From NCBI GenBank assembly GCA_946479075.1, contig CAMLDT010000120.1, forward strand, positions 1 to 10,722: a stretch of 10,722 nt of DNA. Direction: 5' to 3'. This DNA comes from an uncultured Polaromonas sp. (lineage in GTDB: Bacteria; Pseudomonadota; Gammaproteobacteria; Burkholderiales; Burkholderiaceae). The notes beneath the pieces are model-generated. The model was not told the DNA's origin and did not search any database. It saw nothing but the letters and a program-made list of their open reading frames with translations. Every line of letters starts with the position of its first letter. Positions within the stretch are counted from its first letter, which is position 1. A program made the position numbers and the translations under genes. Shown piece by piece: positions 1 to 7,527 of the stretch.

Positions 1-1
1 C

Positions 2-832
2 TTCCTCATCATCGTTGCGGTGGGCATGACCTTTGTCATTCTGTCGGGAGGCATCGATTTGTCCGTCGGCTCGGTGGTGGCGCTGACCACCATGGTGTCG
101 GCCGCCCTGATAGAACACCGGGGCTGGAGCCCGGCCCTCGTGATTCCGCTGGTGCTCCTGATGGGGGCGCTGTTCGGCGCTTTCATGGGTTTTCTGATCG
201 AGCGTTTTCGCCTGCAGCCTTTCATCGTGACGCTGGCCGGCATGTTTCTGGCGCGTGGCCTGTGTTACCTGATCAGTGTGGATTCCATCAGCATGACCAA
301 CGAGGTCTATTCGGAGATCTCGCAGTGGCGCCTGCCGCTGTGGGAGGGGGCGTCCCTGTCCGTTGGCGCCGTGCTTGCCATCGCCGTGCTGCTGGCCGCG
401 GTGTTCATCGCGCACTGCACGCCCTTCGGCCGCGCGGTTTACGCCATTGGCGGCAATGAGCAGTCGGCCCTGCTGATGGGGTTGCCGGTGCGCGCAACAC
501 TGATTGGCGTGTACACCCTTTCGGGTTTTTGCTCGGCCCTGGCCGGCGTGGTGTTTACCTTCTACATGCTCTCGGGCTACGGCCTGCATGCCACGGGCAT
601 GGAGCTGGATGCCATCGCGGCGGTGGTGATCGGCGGCACGCTGCTCACCGGTGGCGTGGGTTATGTGGTGGGCACCCTGTTCGGCGTGCTGATGCTGGGG
701 ATCATCCAGACCCTGATCTCTTTTGACGGCAGTCTCAGCTCCTGGTGGACGCGCATTGTGGTGGGCGTGCTGCTGTTTGTTTTTTGCCTGCTGCAGCGCC
801 TGTTGACAAGCCGCCGGGGCAAACCTTCCTGA
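2..832 (+). CDS. yjfF: Sugar ABC transporter permease, YjfF type (5' end outside window)
   Basis: Inner-membrane permease of a carbohydrate-uptake ABC transporter (RbsC/AraH/XylH superfamily). The reading frame is open from the first bases, so the true start lies upstream and about 277 C-terminal residues are visible. The sequence opens in a core helix with the motif VGMTFVILSGGIDLSVGS, then FGAFMG, FIVTLAGMFLARG, AIGGNEQSALLMG and the cytoplasmic-loop-like SG..SALAGV. It ends with LDAIAAVVIGGTLLTGGVG and SLSSWWTRI before a last hydrophobic segment and a basic tail. From memory these blocks resemble E. coli YjfF, partner of YtfT in the YtfQRT-YjfF galactofuranose importer, more than RbsC. The stop is 21 nt before an L-arabinonate dehydratase start, so the cargo here is inferred to be L-arabinose or its furanose form. 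Family is confident; substrate is inferred. Confidence 0.9.
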   Translation, partial: FLIIVAVGMTFVILSGGIDLSVGSVVALTTMVSAALIEHRGWSPALVIPLVLLMGALFGAFMGFLIERFRLQPFIVTLAGMFLARGLCYLISVDSISMTNEVYSEISQWRLPLWEGASLSVGAVLAIAVLLAAVFIAHCTPFGRAVYAIGGNEQSALLMGLPVRATLIGVYTLSGFCSALAGVVFTFYMLSGYGLHATGMELDAIAAVVIGGTLLTGGVGYVVGTLFGVLMLGIIQTLISFDGSLSSWWTRIVVGVLLFVFCLLQRLLTSRRGKPS

Positions 833-853
833 AATGATCCAAGCGTATTACCC

Positions 854-2590
854 ATGACAAGCCCCCAACGAAAACTGAGATCTGCCGAATGGTTCGGTTC
901 CGCCGACAAGAACGGCTTCATGTACCGAAGCTGGATGAAGAACCAGGGCATACCCGATCACGAGTTCGACGGCCGGCCCATCATCGGCATCTGCAACACC
1001 TGGTCGGAACTCACGCCCTGCAACGCCCACTTCCGCAAGATTGCGGAGCATGTCAAGCGCGGCATTTCGGAGGCCGGTGGGTTCCCGGTGGAGTTCCCGG
1101 TCTTCTCCAACGGGGAATCCAATCTCCGGCCGACGGCCATGCTGACGCGCAACCTCGCGAGCATGGATGTGGAAGAGGCGATCCGTGGCAATCCCATCGA
1201 TGCGGTGGTGCTGCTGACCGGTTGCGACAAGACCACACCGGCGCTGTTGATGGGCGCGGCCAGTTGCGACATCCCGGCCATCGTGGTGACCGGCGGTCCC
1301 ATGCTCAACGGCAAGCTCGAAGGCAAAAACATCGGCTCGGGCACGGCCGTGTGGCAACTGCATGAGTCCCTGAAAGCCGGTGAAATCCAGTTGCACCAGT
1401 TTCTCGCTGCCGAGGCAGGCATGTCGCGCTCGGCCGGCACCTGCAACACCATGGGAACCGCTTCCACCATGGCCTGCATGGCCGAAGCGCTGGGTACCTC
1501 GCTGCCGCACAATGCAGCGATTCCGGCGGTGGACGCGCGCCGCTACGTCCTGGCGCAGCTGTCGGGCGCACGCGCTGTCGACATGGCGCGCGAAGGGCTG
1601 ACGCTGTCGAAGATCCTCACACGCGAAGCCTTTGAAAATGCGATCCGTGTCAATGCTGCCATTGGCGGCTCCACCAACGCGGTGATTCACCTCAAGGCCA
1701 TCGCCGGGCGCATCGGTGTGCCGCTGGCGCTGGAGGACTGGGTCCAGCTGGGGCGCGGCACGCCCACCATCGTGGACCTCATGCCTTCCGGGCGGTTTCT
1801 GATGGAAGAGTTCTACTACGCGGGCGGCCTGCCGGCGGTGCTGCGGCGTCTGGGCGAAAACGGGCTGTTGCCCCACCCGGGTGCGCTGACCGTCAACGGC
1901 CGGTCCATCTGGGACAACGTGCGCGATGCGCCCAGCTACAACGACGAGGTGATCCGGCCGCTGGACAAGCCCCTGATCGCCGACGGCGGCATCTGCATCC
2001 TGCGCGGAAACCTGGCGCCGCGCGGCGCGGTGCTCAAGCCCTCGGCCGCCTCGCCCGAACTGCTCAGGCATCGTGGCCGCGCGGTGGTGTTCGAAAACCT
2101 GGAGCACTACAAGGCGCGCATTGTGGATGAAGACCTCGATATCGATGCGAGCTGTGTGATGGTCATGAAAAACTGCGGCCCCAAGGGTTATCCGGGCATG
2201 GCCGAGGTCGGCAACATGGGCTTGCCGCCCAAGCTGCTGCGCCAGGGTGTCAAGGACATGGTGCGCATTTCCGACGCGCGCATGAGTGGCACGGCCTACG
2301 GCACCGTGGTGCTGCATGTGGCGCCGGAGGCCGCGGCGGGCGGGCCATTGGCCGCTGTGCGGGACGGCGACTGGATCGAGCTGGACTGCGAGGCCGGGCG
2401 GCTGCATCTGGACATCAGCGATGAGGAACTGGCCGGCCGCCTCGCCGCTCTCGAAAACACCGGCGCGGCCGGCATGCGTGGCGGCTACCAGCGGCTTTAT
2501 GTGGACCACGTGCTGCAGGCCGACGAGGGCTGCGATTTCGACTTTCTCGTTGGCTGCCGTGGCTCCGACGTCCCCCGACACTCCCATTGA
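854..2590 (+). CDS. araC: L-arabinonate dehydratase (IlvD/Edd family)
   Basis: Predicted to dehydrate L-arabinonate to 2-keto-3-deoxy-L-arabinonate in the cytoplasm, third step of the non-phosphorylative L-arabinose pathway. The 578 residues match the length I recall for Rhizobium leguminosarum L-arabinonate dehydratase (579). The three Fe-S cysteines are present: Cys56 (TPCNAH), Cys124 (TGCDKT) and Cys197 (GTCNTMGTAST). Lys126 next to Cys124 fits the carbamylated Mg2+-ligand lysine of the family, and Ser478 (ARMSGTAYG) fits the catalytic serine. Start: ATG 854 is the only start codon between the in-frame permease stop (830-832) and the conserved N-terminus. No clear Shine-Dalgarno is seen, so translation may be coupled to the upstream gene. 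The next gene's product would use this enzyme's product, which favours arabinonate over xylonate, galactonate or dihydroxy-acid substrates. The symbol follows Azospirillum brasilense usage and is not the E. coli AraC regulator. Confidence 0.88.
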   Translation: MTSPQRKLRSAEWFGSADKNGFMYRSWMKNQGIPDHEFDGRPIIGICNTWSELTPCNAHFRKIAEHVKRGISEAGGFPVEFPVFSNGESNLRPTAMLTRNLASMDVEEAIRGNPIDAVVLLTGCDKTTPALLMGAASCDIPAIVVTGGPMLNGKLEGKNIGSGTAVWQLHESLKAGEIQLHQFLAAEAGMSRSAGTCNTMGTASTMACMAEALGTSLPHNAAIPAVDARRYVLAQLSGARAVDMAREGLTLSKILTREAFENAIRVNAAIGGSTNAVIHLKAIAGRIGVPLALEDWVQLGRGTPTIVDLMPSGRFLMEEFYYAGGLPAVLRRLGENGLLPHPGALTVNGRSIWDNVRDAPSYNDEVIRPLDKPLIADGGICILRGNLAPRGAVLKPSAASPELLRHRGRAVVFENLEHYKARIVDEDLDIDASCVMVMKNCGPKGYPGMAEVGNMGLPPKLLRQGVKDMVRISDARMSGTAYGTVVLHVAPEAAAGGPLAAVRDGDWIELDCEAGRLHLDISDEELAGRLAALENTGAAGMRGGYQRLYVDHVLQADEGCDFDFLVGCRGSDVPRHSH

Positions 2591-2609
2591 CTGCATGGCG
2601 GACCCTTCC

Positions 2610-3539
2610 ATGATCACTTCCCTGCAAGCGCGTTATCGCGGCATCTTTCCGGTGGCGCCCACCACTTTCACTGAAACCGGCGAGCTGGATATTGCGAGCC
2701 AGAAACGCTGCATTGATTTCATGATCGATGCGGGGTCCGACGGCATCTGCATCCTGGCCAATTTTTCAGAGCAGTTCGCCTTGTCCGACGCGGAGCGCGA
2801 GACCCTGACCCGCAGCATCCTCGAACACGTGGACGGCCGCGTCCCGGTGATCGTAACCACCACGCACTACGGGACCCGGGTCTGCGCCGAGCGAAGCCGG
2901 CGGGCCCAGGACATGGGCGCCGCCATGCTGATGGTCATGCCGCCGTACCACGGCGCCACCTTTCGCGTCAGCGAACCGCAGATTTACGAGTTTTATGCAC
3001 GCCTGTCCGATGCGGTCGATATCCCCCTCATGATCCAGGATGCGCCAGCCAGCGGCACCGTGCTGTCAGCCGCTTTTCTCGCGCGCATGGCACGCGAGAT
3101 CGAACACGTGGCCTATTTCAAGATCGAGACGGCGGGGGCTGCCACCAAGCTGCGCGAGCTGATCCGCCTGGGCGGCGACGCCGTGCAGGGGCCGTGGGAC
3201 GGTGAAGAGGCCATCACCCTGCTGCCCGACCTGGATGCCGGCGCCACCGGCTCCATGACGGGCGGCGCCTATCCGGACGGCATCCGCCCCATCATCGAGG
3301 CCCATCGCGCAGGCGACCACGAGCAGGCCTGCGCCCTGTACCAGCGGTGGTTGCCGCTGATCAATTACGAGAACCGGCAGGCCGGGCTGCTGGCGGCCAA
3401 GGCGCTGATGAAAGAAGGTGGGGTGATTGACTGTGAAGCGCCGCGCCATCCTTTTACGGCCATGCATCCCGACACGCGCGCGGGCTTGCTGGCGACGGCG
3501 CGGCGCCTGGACCCGCTGGTCTTGCGTTGGGCGCGCTAA
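2610..3539 (+). CDS. araD: 2-keto-3-deoxy-L-arabinonate dehydratase (DHDPS/NAL superfamily)
   Basis: Predicted to convert 2-keto-3-deoxy-L-arabinonate to 2,5-dioxopentanoate (2-oxoglutarate semialdehyde), fourth step of the pathway. It is a class I TIM-barrel lyase of 309 residues. The substrate-loop segment ILANFSEQF (about 48-56) replaces the GTTGE loop of DHDPS. Lys171 in AYFKIE is the expected Schiff-base lysine. Gln143 in MIQDAP lies where DHDPS and aldolases carry the LYNVP tyrosine. GPWDGEEAITLLPDLDAGATGSMTGGAYPDG and INYENRQ closely match, from memory, the Azospirillum brasilense enzyme (309 residues). Start choice: ATG 2610 has a weak GGCGGA 7 nt upstream and gives the family length; ATG 2595, 4 nt after the dehydratase stop, would add five residues and lacks an SD. 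Symbol in the A. brasilense sense, not E. coli ribulose-phosphate epimerase. An aldolase giving pyruvate and glycolaldehyde is the less likely alternative. Confidence 0.87.
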   Translation: MITSLQARYRGIFPVAPTTFTETGELDIASQKRCIDFMIDAGSDGICILANFSEQFALSDAERETLTRSILEHVDGRVPVIVTTTHYGTRVCAERSRRAQDMGAAMLMVMPPYHGATFRVSEPQIYEFYARLSDAVDIPLMIQDAPASGTVLSAAFLARMAREIEHVAYFKIETAGAATKLRELIRLGGDAVQGPWDGEEAITLLPDLDAGATGSMTGGAYPDGIRPIIEAHRAGDHEQACALYQRWLPLINYENRQAGLLAAKALMKEGGVIDCEAPRHPFTAMHPDTRAGLLATARRLDPLVLRWAR

Positions 3540-3580
3540 ACCCGGCGCCACGCGCGCGTCGATCAATCCACCCTCACCCT

Positions 3581-3659
3581 TAATTACGTGCCAAAAAGTC
3601 ATGGATAAATGACTTTGTGAGTATTTAATAATTATCAAAGTATCGAATACAGTGATGGA
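3581..3659. promoter_or_regulatory. AT-rich promoter/operator region upstream of the dehalogenase gene
   Basis: About 29% GC by direct count over 3581-3660, in a window that is otherwise strongly GC-rich. It contains a perfect 8-bp dyad (3595-3616), a second 6-bp inverted pair ACTTTG/CAAAGT (3612-3617 and 3636-3641), and three AAAGT half-sites in alternating orientation (3595, 3612, 3637). The outer two are 42 nt apart, about four helical turns. TTGTGA (3615-3620) is a possible -35 element, but the -10 at normal spacing (AAGTAT, 3638-3643) is poor. I read it as the control region of the dehalogenase-glcB unit; the regulator is unknown. Confidence 0.5.
3595..3616. repeat. Perfect inverted repeat, 8-bp arms with 6-nt spacer (operator candidate)
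   Basis: Left arm AAAGTCAT (3595-3602), spacer GGATAA, right arm ATGACTTT (3609-3616). The arms are exact reverse complements. No T-run follows, so a terminator for the upstream operon is less likely than a protein-binding site. It lies 44 nt before the dehalogenase start. Confidence 0.6.
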
Positions 3660-4364
3660 ATGAAAATTCCCAAGGCGGGCAGCACGGCTGCACGCGCCGT
3701 CCTGTTTGATGCCTACGGCACGCTGTTTGACGTGTACAGCGTCGGCCTGCTCGCGGAGCAACTGTTTCCCGGCCAGGGCCAGGCGCTGGGGGTGCTCTGG
3801 CGCGACAAGCAGATCGAATACACCCGGCTGGTGACCACCAGCAACGGTGGTGCGCATTACCAGCCCTTCTGGGACCTGACGCGCGCCGGCCTGCGTTATG
3901 CCTGCAAGCGTTTGGGCTTGGACCTGAGCGCGACGAGCGAAGAGCGCCTGATGAACCAATACCGGCATCTCTCGGCCTTTCCGGAAACCCGCGAGGTCCT
4001 GCAGGCGCTGAAGGCGCGCGGCATCGTCACCGGCATCCTGTCCAACGGCGACCCCGGCATGCTGGACGTCGCGGTGCGTTCTGCCGGGCTCGAAGGGCTG
4101 CTCGATCATGTGCTCAGTGTCGATGTCATCCGCAAATACAAGACCCACCCGGATGCGTATGCGCTGGGCCCGCAGGCCACCGGCCTGCCTGCGCGCCAGA
4201 TCGCTTTTGTGAGCTGCAACGGATGGGATGCGCTGGGCGCGACCTGGTATGGCTTTCCGACGCTGTGGGTCAATCGTTACGGGCTGCCGTTTGAAGAGCT
4301 CGGCACGGTTCCTGCGCGCACCGGCAGCAACCTGCGTGATGTGCTTGATTTTTTTGCGGCCTGA
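3660..4364 (+). CDS. (S)-2-haloacid dehalogenase, type II (HAD superfamily)
   Basis: Predicted to hydrolyse L-2-haloalkanoates such as chloroacetate or (S)-2-chloropropionate to 2-hydroxyacids through an aspartyl-ester intermediate. It has 234 residues, against about 232 for Pseudomonas L-DEX YL. The essential residues known for L-DEX all have counterparts: nucleophile Asp17 and Thr21 (FDAYGTLFD), Arg48 (LWRDKQ), Ser128 (LSNGD), Lys161 and Tyr167 (KYKTHPDAY), and Ser185, Asn187 and Asp190 (FVSCNGWDALGA). The offset from L-DEX numbering is +7 before and +10 after one small insertion. This set separates it from HAD phosphatases. Oddity: the residue after the catalytic Arg is Asp49, where I recall Gln in L-DEX, which could shift substrate range. 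ATG 3660 has no proper SD; GATGGA abuts it. There is no signal peptide. glcB follows 49 nt later, suggesting co-transcription and a supply of glycolate. Confidence 0.85.
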   Translation: MKIPKAGSTAARAVLFDAYGTLFDVYSVGLLAEQLFPGQGQALGVLWRDKQIEYTRLVTTSNGGAHYQPFWDLTRAGLRYACKRLGLDLSATSEERLMNQYRHLSAFPETREVLQALKARGIVTGILSNGDPGMLDVAVRSAGLEGLLDHVLSVDVIRKYKTHPDAYALGPQATGLPARQIAFVSCNGWDALGATWYGFPTLWVNRYGLPFEELGTVPARTGSNLRDVLDFFAA

Positions 4365-4413
4365 GCAACGGTTCCGGCTGCCTTCTTTTTCATTTTTTTC
4401 CTGAGGTTTCACC

Positions 4414-6630
4414 ATGACAACAACGACCCCCCGTACATCACTTCACGGCCTGCAGGTGGCCACGGTTTTGCAACGCTTCGTCGATGACAAGGTGTTGCCC
4501 GGCATCGGCATCAGCAGCGAGGTCTTCTGGAAAGGTTTTGATGCCATCGTCAGCGATCTGGCGCCGAAAAACCTGGCCCTGCTGGCCGAGCGTGACCGCC
4601 TGCAAACCGAGATGGACAACTGGCACAAGGCCAACCCCGGCCCCATCCAGAACATGGCGGCCTACCGCGCCTTCCTCGAATCCGTTGGTTACCTGGTGCC
4701 GGTGCCGGACGACGTGCAGGCGACCACCGCCAACGTCGATGCCGAACTCGCCATCCAGGCCGGCCCGCAACTGGTGGTGCCGGTGCTGAACGCGCGTTAC
4801 GCCCTCAACGCCGCCAACGCGCGCTGGGGCTCGCTGTATGACGCGCTCTACGGCACCGACGCCATCCCGGAAACCGATGGCGCCACAAAATTGGGCGGAG
4901 GGGGCAAGGGCTACAACCCGATCCGCGGCGCCAAGGTGATTGCCTTTGCACGCGAGGTGCTGGACCAGGCCGTGCCGCTGGCCAGCGGCTCGCACAAGGA
5001 CGCCACGCTGTACACCGTGGACAACGGCCAGTTGACGGTGAAGACCGCCGCCGGCAGCACCGGCCTGGCCGACCCGGCCCAATTTGTGGGTTACCAGGGC
5101 GACGCTGCGGCGCCGTCGTCCGTGCTGCTGGCGCGCAACGGCCTGCACCTCGACATCCGCATCGACCGCAGCACCGCCATCGGCAAGACCGACCCGGCCG
5201 GCGTGAGCGACCTGGTGCTCGAAGCGGCCCTGTCCACCATCCTTGACCTGGAAGATTCCGTGGCCGTGGTCGATGCCGACGACAAGGTGCTGGCGTACAG
5301 CAACTGGCTGGGCATCCTGCAGGGCACGCTGACCGAAAGCGTCACCAAAAACGGCAAGACCTTCACGCGCGGCCTGAACCCGGACCGCGACTACACCACC
5401 GCCGACGGCCAGCCGCTCACGCTGCACGGCCGCTCGCTGATGTTCCTGCGCAATGTCGGCCACCTGATGACGAATCCGGCCATCCTGTACGACGGCGGCA
5501 AGGAGATTCCCGAGGGCATCCTCGACGCCGTGGTGACCGTGGCGATTGCCATGCACGACCTGCAGCGCATCGGCAAGGAAGCCATCGTCAACTCGCGCAC
5601 CGGCTCCATCTACATCGTCAAGCCCAAGATGCACGGCCCGGCCGAAGTGGCGTTTGCGTCCGAGCTGTTTGGCCGCGTCGAGGCGCTGCTGGGCCTGCCC
5701 GCCAACACCGTCAAGCTCGGCATCATGGATGAGGAGCGGCGCACCAGCGTCAACCTCAAGGCCTGCATTGCCGAAGCCGCCGCACGCGTGGCCTTCATCA
5801 ACACCGGCTTCCTGGACCGCACCGGCGACGAGATGCACACCGCCATGTACGCCGGCCCGATGATCCGCAAGGGCGACATGAAAGCCAGCGCCTGGATTGC
5901 CGCTTACGAAAAGAGCAATGTGCTGGTCGGCCTGGCCTGCGGCCTGCGCGGCAAGGCGCAGATCGGCAAGGGCATGTGGGCCATGCCGGACCTGATGGCC
6001 GCCATGCTGACGCAAAAGATCGCCCACCCGAAAGCCGGCGCCAACACCGCCTGGGTGCCGTCGCCCACCGCGGCCACCCTGCATGCGCTGCACTACCTGC
6101 AGGTCAGCGTGGCGGACGTGCAGCAGGAACTGGAAAAAATTGACGCCCGCGCCGAGCAGGACAAGCTGCTCACCGGCTTGCTGGAAGTCCCGGTGGCGGC
6201 ATCGCCGAACTGGTCCGATGCCGAAAAGCAGCAGGAACTCGACAACAACGCGCAGGGCATCCTCGGCTACGTGGTGCGCTGGATCGACCAGGGCGTGGGT
6301 TGCTCCAAGGTGCCCGATATCCACAACGTCGGCCTGATGGAAGACCGCGCCACACTGCGCATCAGCAGCCAGCACATCGCCAACTGGCTGCTGCACGGCG
6401 TGGTGAGCAAAGAGCAGGTCATCGAAACCTTTGAGCGCATGGCCGCGGTGGTGGATGGCCAGAACGCTGGTGACCCGCTCTACAAGAAGATGGCTGGCAA
6501 CTTCAGCACCTCGGCCGCCTACCAGGCGGCGCTCGACCTGGTGCTCAAGGGCCTGGCGCAGCCGAGCGGCTACACCGAGCCGCTGCTGCATGCCTGGCGC
6601 CTGAAAGTGAAGGCCGCTGCGGCCGCCTGA
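4414..6630 (+). CDS. glcB: Malate synthase G
   Basis: Condenses glyoxylate with acetyl-CoA to L-malate in the cytoplasm, closing glycolate/glyoxylate assimilation. It has 738 residues, against 723 in E. coli GlcB. Active-site residues can be placed. [16 protein letters not shown] (340-355) holds the glyoxylate-binding arginine (Arg340 or Arg346). Mg2+ ligands Glu440 (IMDEERR) and Asp468 ([10 protein letters not shown]) keep the 28-residue spacing of E. coli Glu427 and Asp455. Cys630 (GCSKVPD) and the catalytic base Asp644 ([12 protein letters not shown]) keep the 14-residue spacing of Cys617 and Asp631. The inserted domain and C-terminal plug expected for isoform G fit the length, so it is not the shorter AceB type. 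ATG 4414 has TGAGG 7 nt upstream (4402-4406). A pyrimidine-rich stretch (4382-4401) precedes it, without a convincing hairpin. No isocitrate lyase is visible. A terminator follows at 6714. Confidence 0.96.
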   Translation: MTTTTPRTSLHGLQVATVLQRFVDDKVLPGIGISSEVFWKGFDAIVSDLAPKNLALLAERDRLQTEMDNWHKANPGPIQNMAAYRAFLESVGYLVPVPDDVQATTANVDAELAIQAGPQLVVPVLNARYALNAANARWGSLYDALYGTDAIPETDGATKLGGGGKGYNPIRGAKVIAFAREVLDQAVPLASGSHKDATLYTVDNGQLTVKTAAGSTGLADPAQFVGYQGDAAAPSSVLLARNGLHLDIRIDRSTAIGKTDPAGVSDLVLEAALSTILDLEDSVAVVDADDKVLAYSNWLGILQGTLTESVTKNGKTFTRGLNPDRDYTTADGQPLTLHGRSLMFLRNVGHLMTNPAILYDGGKEIPEGILDAVVTVAIAMHDLQRIGKEAIVNSRTGSIYIVKPKMHGPAEVAFASELFGRVEALLGLPANTVKLGIMDEERRTSVNLKACIAEAAARVAFINTGFLDRTGDEMHTAMYAGPMIRKGDMKASAWIAAYEKSNVLVGLACGLRGKAQIGKGMWAMPDLMAAMLTQKIAHPKAGANTAWVPSPTAATLHALHYLQVSVADVQQELEKIDARAEQDKLLTGLLEVPVAASPNWSDAEKQQELDNNAQGILGYVVRWIDQGVGCSKVPDIHNVGLMEDRATLRISSQHIANWLLHGVVSKEQVIETFERMAAVVDGQNAGDPLYKKMAGNFSTSAAYQAALDLVLKGLAQPSGYTEPLLHAWRLKVKAAAAA

Positions 6631-6638
6631 TCACTATC

Positions 6639-6693
6639 AATTTCATAGCTGATGGCGTTGGCCTGGCAAGGGCTGGCGGCCAATTTTGCATGA
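6639..6693 (+). repeat. Dispersed intergenic repeat, copy 1
   Basis: It starts 9 nt after the glcB stop. Its shared blocks are AATTTCATAGCTG, GCGTTG, GGGCTGGCGGCC and ATTTTGC.TGA. It aligns over its whole length, in the same orientation, with 7647-7700. From memory this ATAGCTG...CGCTTG...GGGCTGGAGGCC element is scattered between genes in Comamonadaceae genomes. Function unknown. It is not coding and carries no transposase or flanking duplication that I can see. Confidence 0.65.
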
Positions 6694-6713
6694 TGCTGGA
6701 ATGACCGGCTCAC

Positions 6714-6742
6714 AGGCGGCACCTTCGGGTGCCGTTTGTTTT
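6714..6742 (+). terminator. Rho-independent terminator of the dehalogenase-glcB unit
   Basis: A perfect 7-bp stem CGGCACC/GGTGCCG (6717-6723 with 6728-6734) is closed by a TTCG tetraloop. One A-U and two G-U pairs extend the stem outward, and it is followed by TTTGTTTT. The cUUCGg loop is among the most stable RNA tetraloops. It lies 83 nt after the glcB stop, beyond the repeat. Confidence 0.85.
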
Positions 6743-6893
6743 GGGTCGGGCGGCCTGGCCCCCCGGATTGCTGCTGCCGTCCTACATCCGATGCGCGACT
6801 TGCTGCGTACTGTGGACAGGCGCCTTTGAAAGCGCCAGCGCGCTGTGGCGGATTTCACAGAGACACAAGCAACGATTCATCAAGGAGTCTTCC
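6743..6893 (+). promoter_or_regulatory. 5' region of the fasciclin lipoprotein gene (promoter not resolved)
   Basis: This 151-nt gap between a terminator and the next start must hold the promoter of the lipoprotein gene, but no good sigma-70 pair is visible. It holds a hairpin, GGCGC (6820-6824) with GCGCC (6833-6837) around an 8-nt loop, and the Shine-Dalgarno AAGGAG (6882-6887), 6 nt before the ATG. Confidence 0.35.
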
Positions 6894-7463
6894 ATGAAAA
6901 AACTACTCATCGCCGCCGGCGTCGCCGTTCTTCTCAGCGCCTGCGCAGGCGGCATGTCGGGCAGCAACATGTCCAGCGGGCCTTCCGTGATGGTGGGCGG
7001 TGCCGCCATGTTCCCGAACAAGGACATCATCGACAACGCCGTCAATTCCAAAGACCACACCACGCTGGTGGCCGCGGTCAAGGCCGCCGGCCTGGTCGAT
7101 ACCCTGAAAGGCGCCGGCCCCTTCACCGTGTTTGCACCGACCAACGACGCTTTTGCCGCCTTGCCACCGGGCGCCGTTGATTCTTTGCTGAAGCCTGAAA
7201 ACAAGGCCATCCTGACCAAGGTGCTGACGGCCCACGTGGTGCCTGGGCGCCTGGATGCCGCCGCGCTGAGCCAGCGTGTGATGGCCGGCAATGGCCGCGC
7301 GATGCTGACCACCGCCAGCGGTGACACCCTGGTGGTGACCACCAGCGGTTCCAACGTCATGGTGACCGACGAAAAGGGCGGGACCGCCATGGTGACGATT
7401 GCCAATGTGTACCAGTCCAACGGCGTGATCCACGTGGTCAACAAGGTGCTGATCCCCAACTGA
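6894..7463 (+). CDS. Fasciclin (FAS1) domain lipoprotein
   Basis: A small secreted adhesion-type protein of 189 residues. Signal sequence [17 protein letters not shown] has a lipobox LSAC with the lipidated Cys17. Residue +2 is Ala, not Asp, which predicts transfer to the outer membrane. A short Gly/Ser-rich linker follows, then one FAS1 domain (about 45-188) with its two hallmark blocks: H1 [17 protein letters not shown] and H2 [13 protein letters not shown]. Between them come [21 protein letters not shown] and the [10 protein letters not shown] strand region. FAS1 domains mediate cell-surface or matrix contact in other organisms; the partner here is unknown. ATG 6894 is supported by AAGGAG at 6882-6887 and by the signal peptide; an in-frame extension to 6729 would bury it. 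Terminators on both sides (6714 and 7528) suggest a single-gene transcript. Confidence 0.92.
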   Translation: MKKLLIAAGVAVLLSACAGGMSGSNMSSGPSVMVGGAAMFPNKDIIDNAVNSKDHTTLVAAVKAAGLVDTLKGAGPFTVFAPTNDAFAALPPGAVDSLLKPENKAILTKVLTAHVVPGRLDAAALSQRVMAGNGRAMLTTASGDTLVVTTSGSNVMVTDEKGGTAMVTIANVYQSNGVIHVVNKVLIPN

Positions 7464-7527
7464 GCAGGCTGCCGCACATCCTGAGGCGACGCGTCGCAGC
7501 GTTGCCCCGGCTTTGGGGGCGTGCCAT

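Noticed and set aside
2595..2609. Earlier ATG (2595) for the ketodeoxyarabinonate dehydratase
   Set aside because: No SD-like sequence and the added residues are not conserved in the family as I recall it; not excluded, since it lies only 4 nt after the upstream stop.
848..2617. 589-residue open frame on the - strand across the dehydratase
   Set aside because: Antisense to a well-conserved IlvD/Edd enzyme; His/Arg/Gly-rich composition and no recognisable domain.
3066..4415. 449-residue open frame on the - strand
   Set aside because: Spans the antisense of two recognisable genes and the AT-rich control region; no domain recognised.
4438..6591. 717-residue open frame on the - strand across glcB
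   Set aside because: Exact shadow of glcB in GC-rich DNA. Its translation is His/Gly/Val/Gln-rich with no family blocks, while the + strand has the full malate synthase G active site.
6801..6829. TTGCTG as a -35 box for the fasciclin gene
   Set aside because: The hexamer at 17-nt spacing does not resemble a -10 box.
7486..7497. 12-bp palindrome GCGACGCGTCGC after the fasciclin stop
   Set aside because: No paired site, spacing or T-run gives it a function; GC-rich palindromes of this size occur by chance here.
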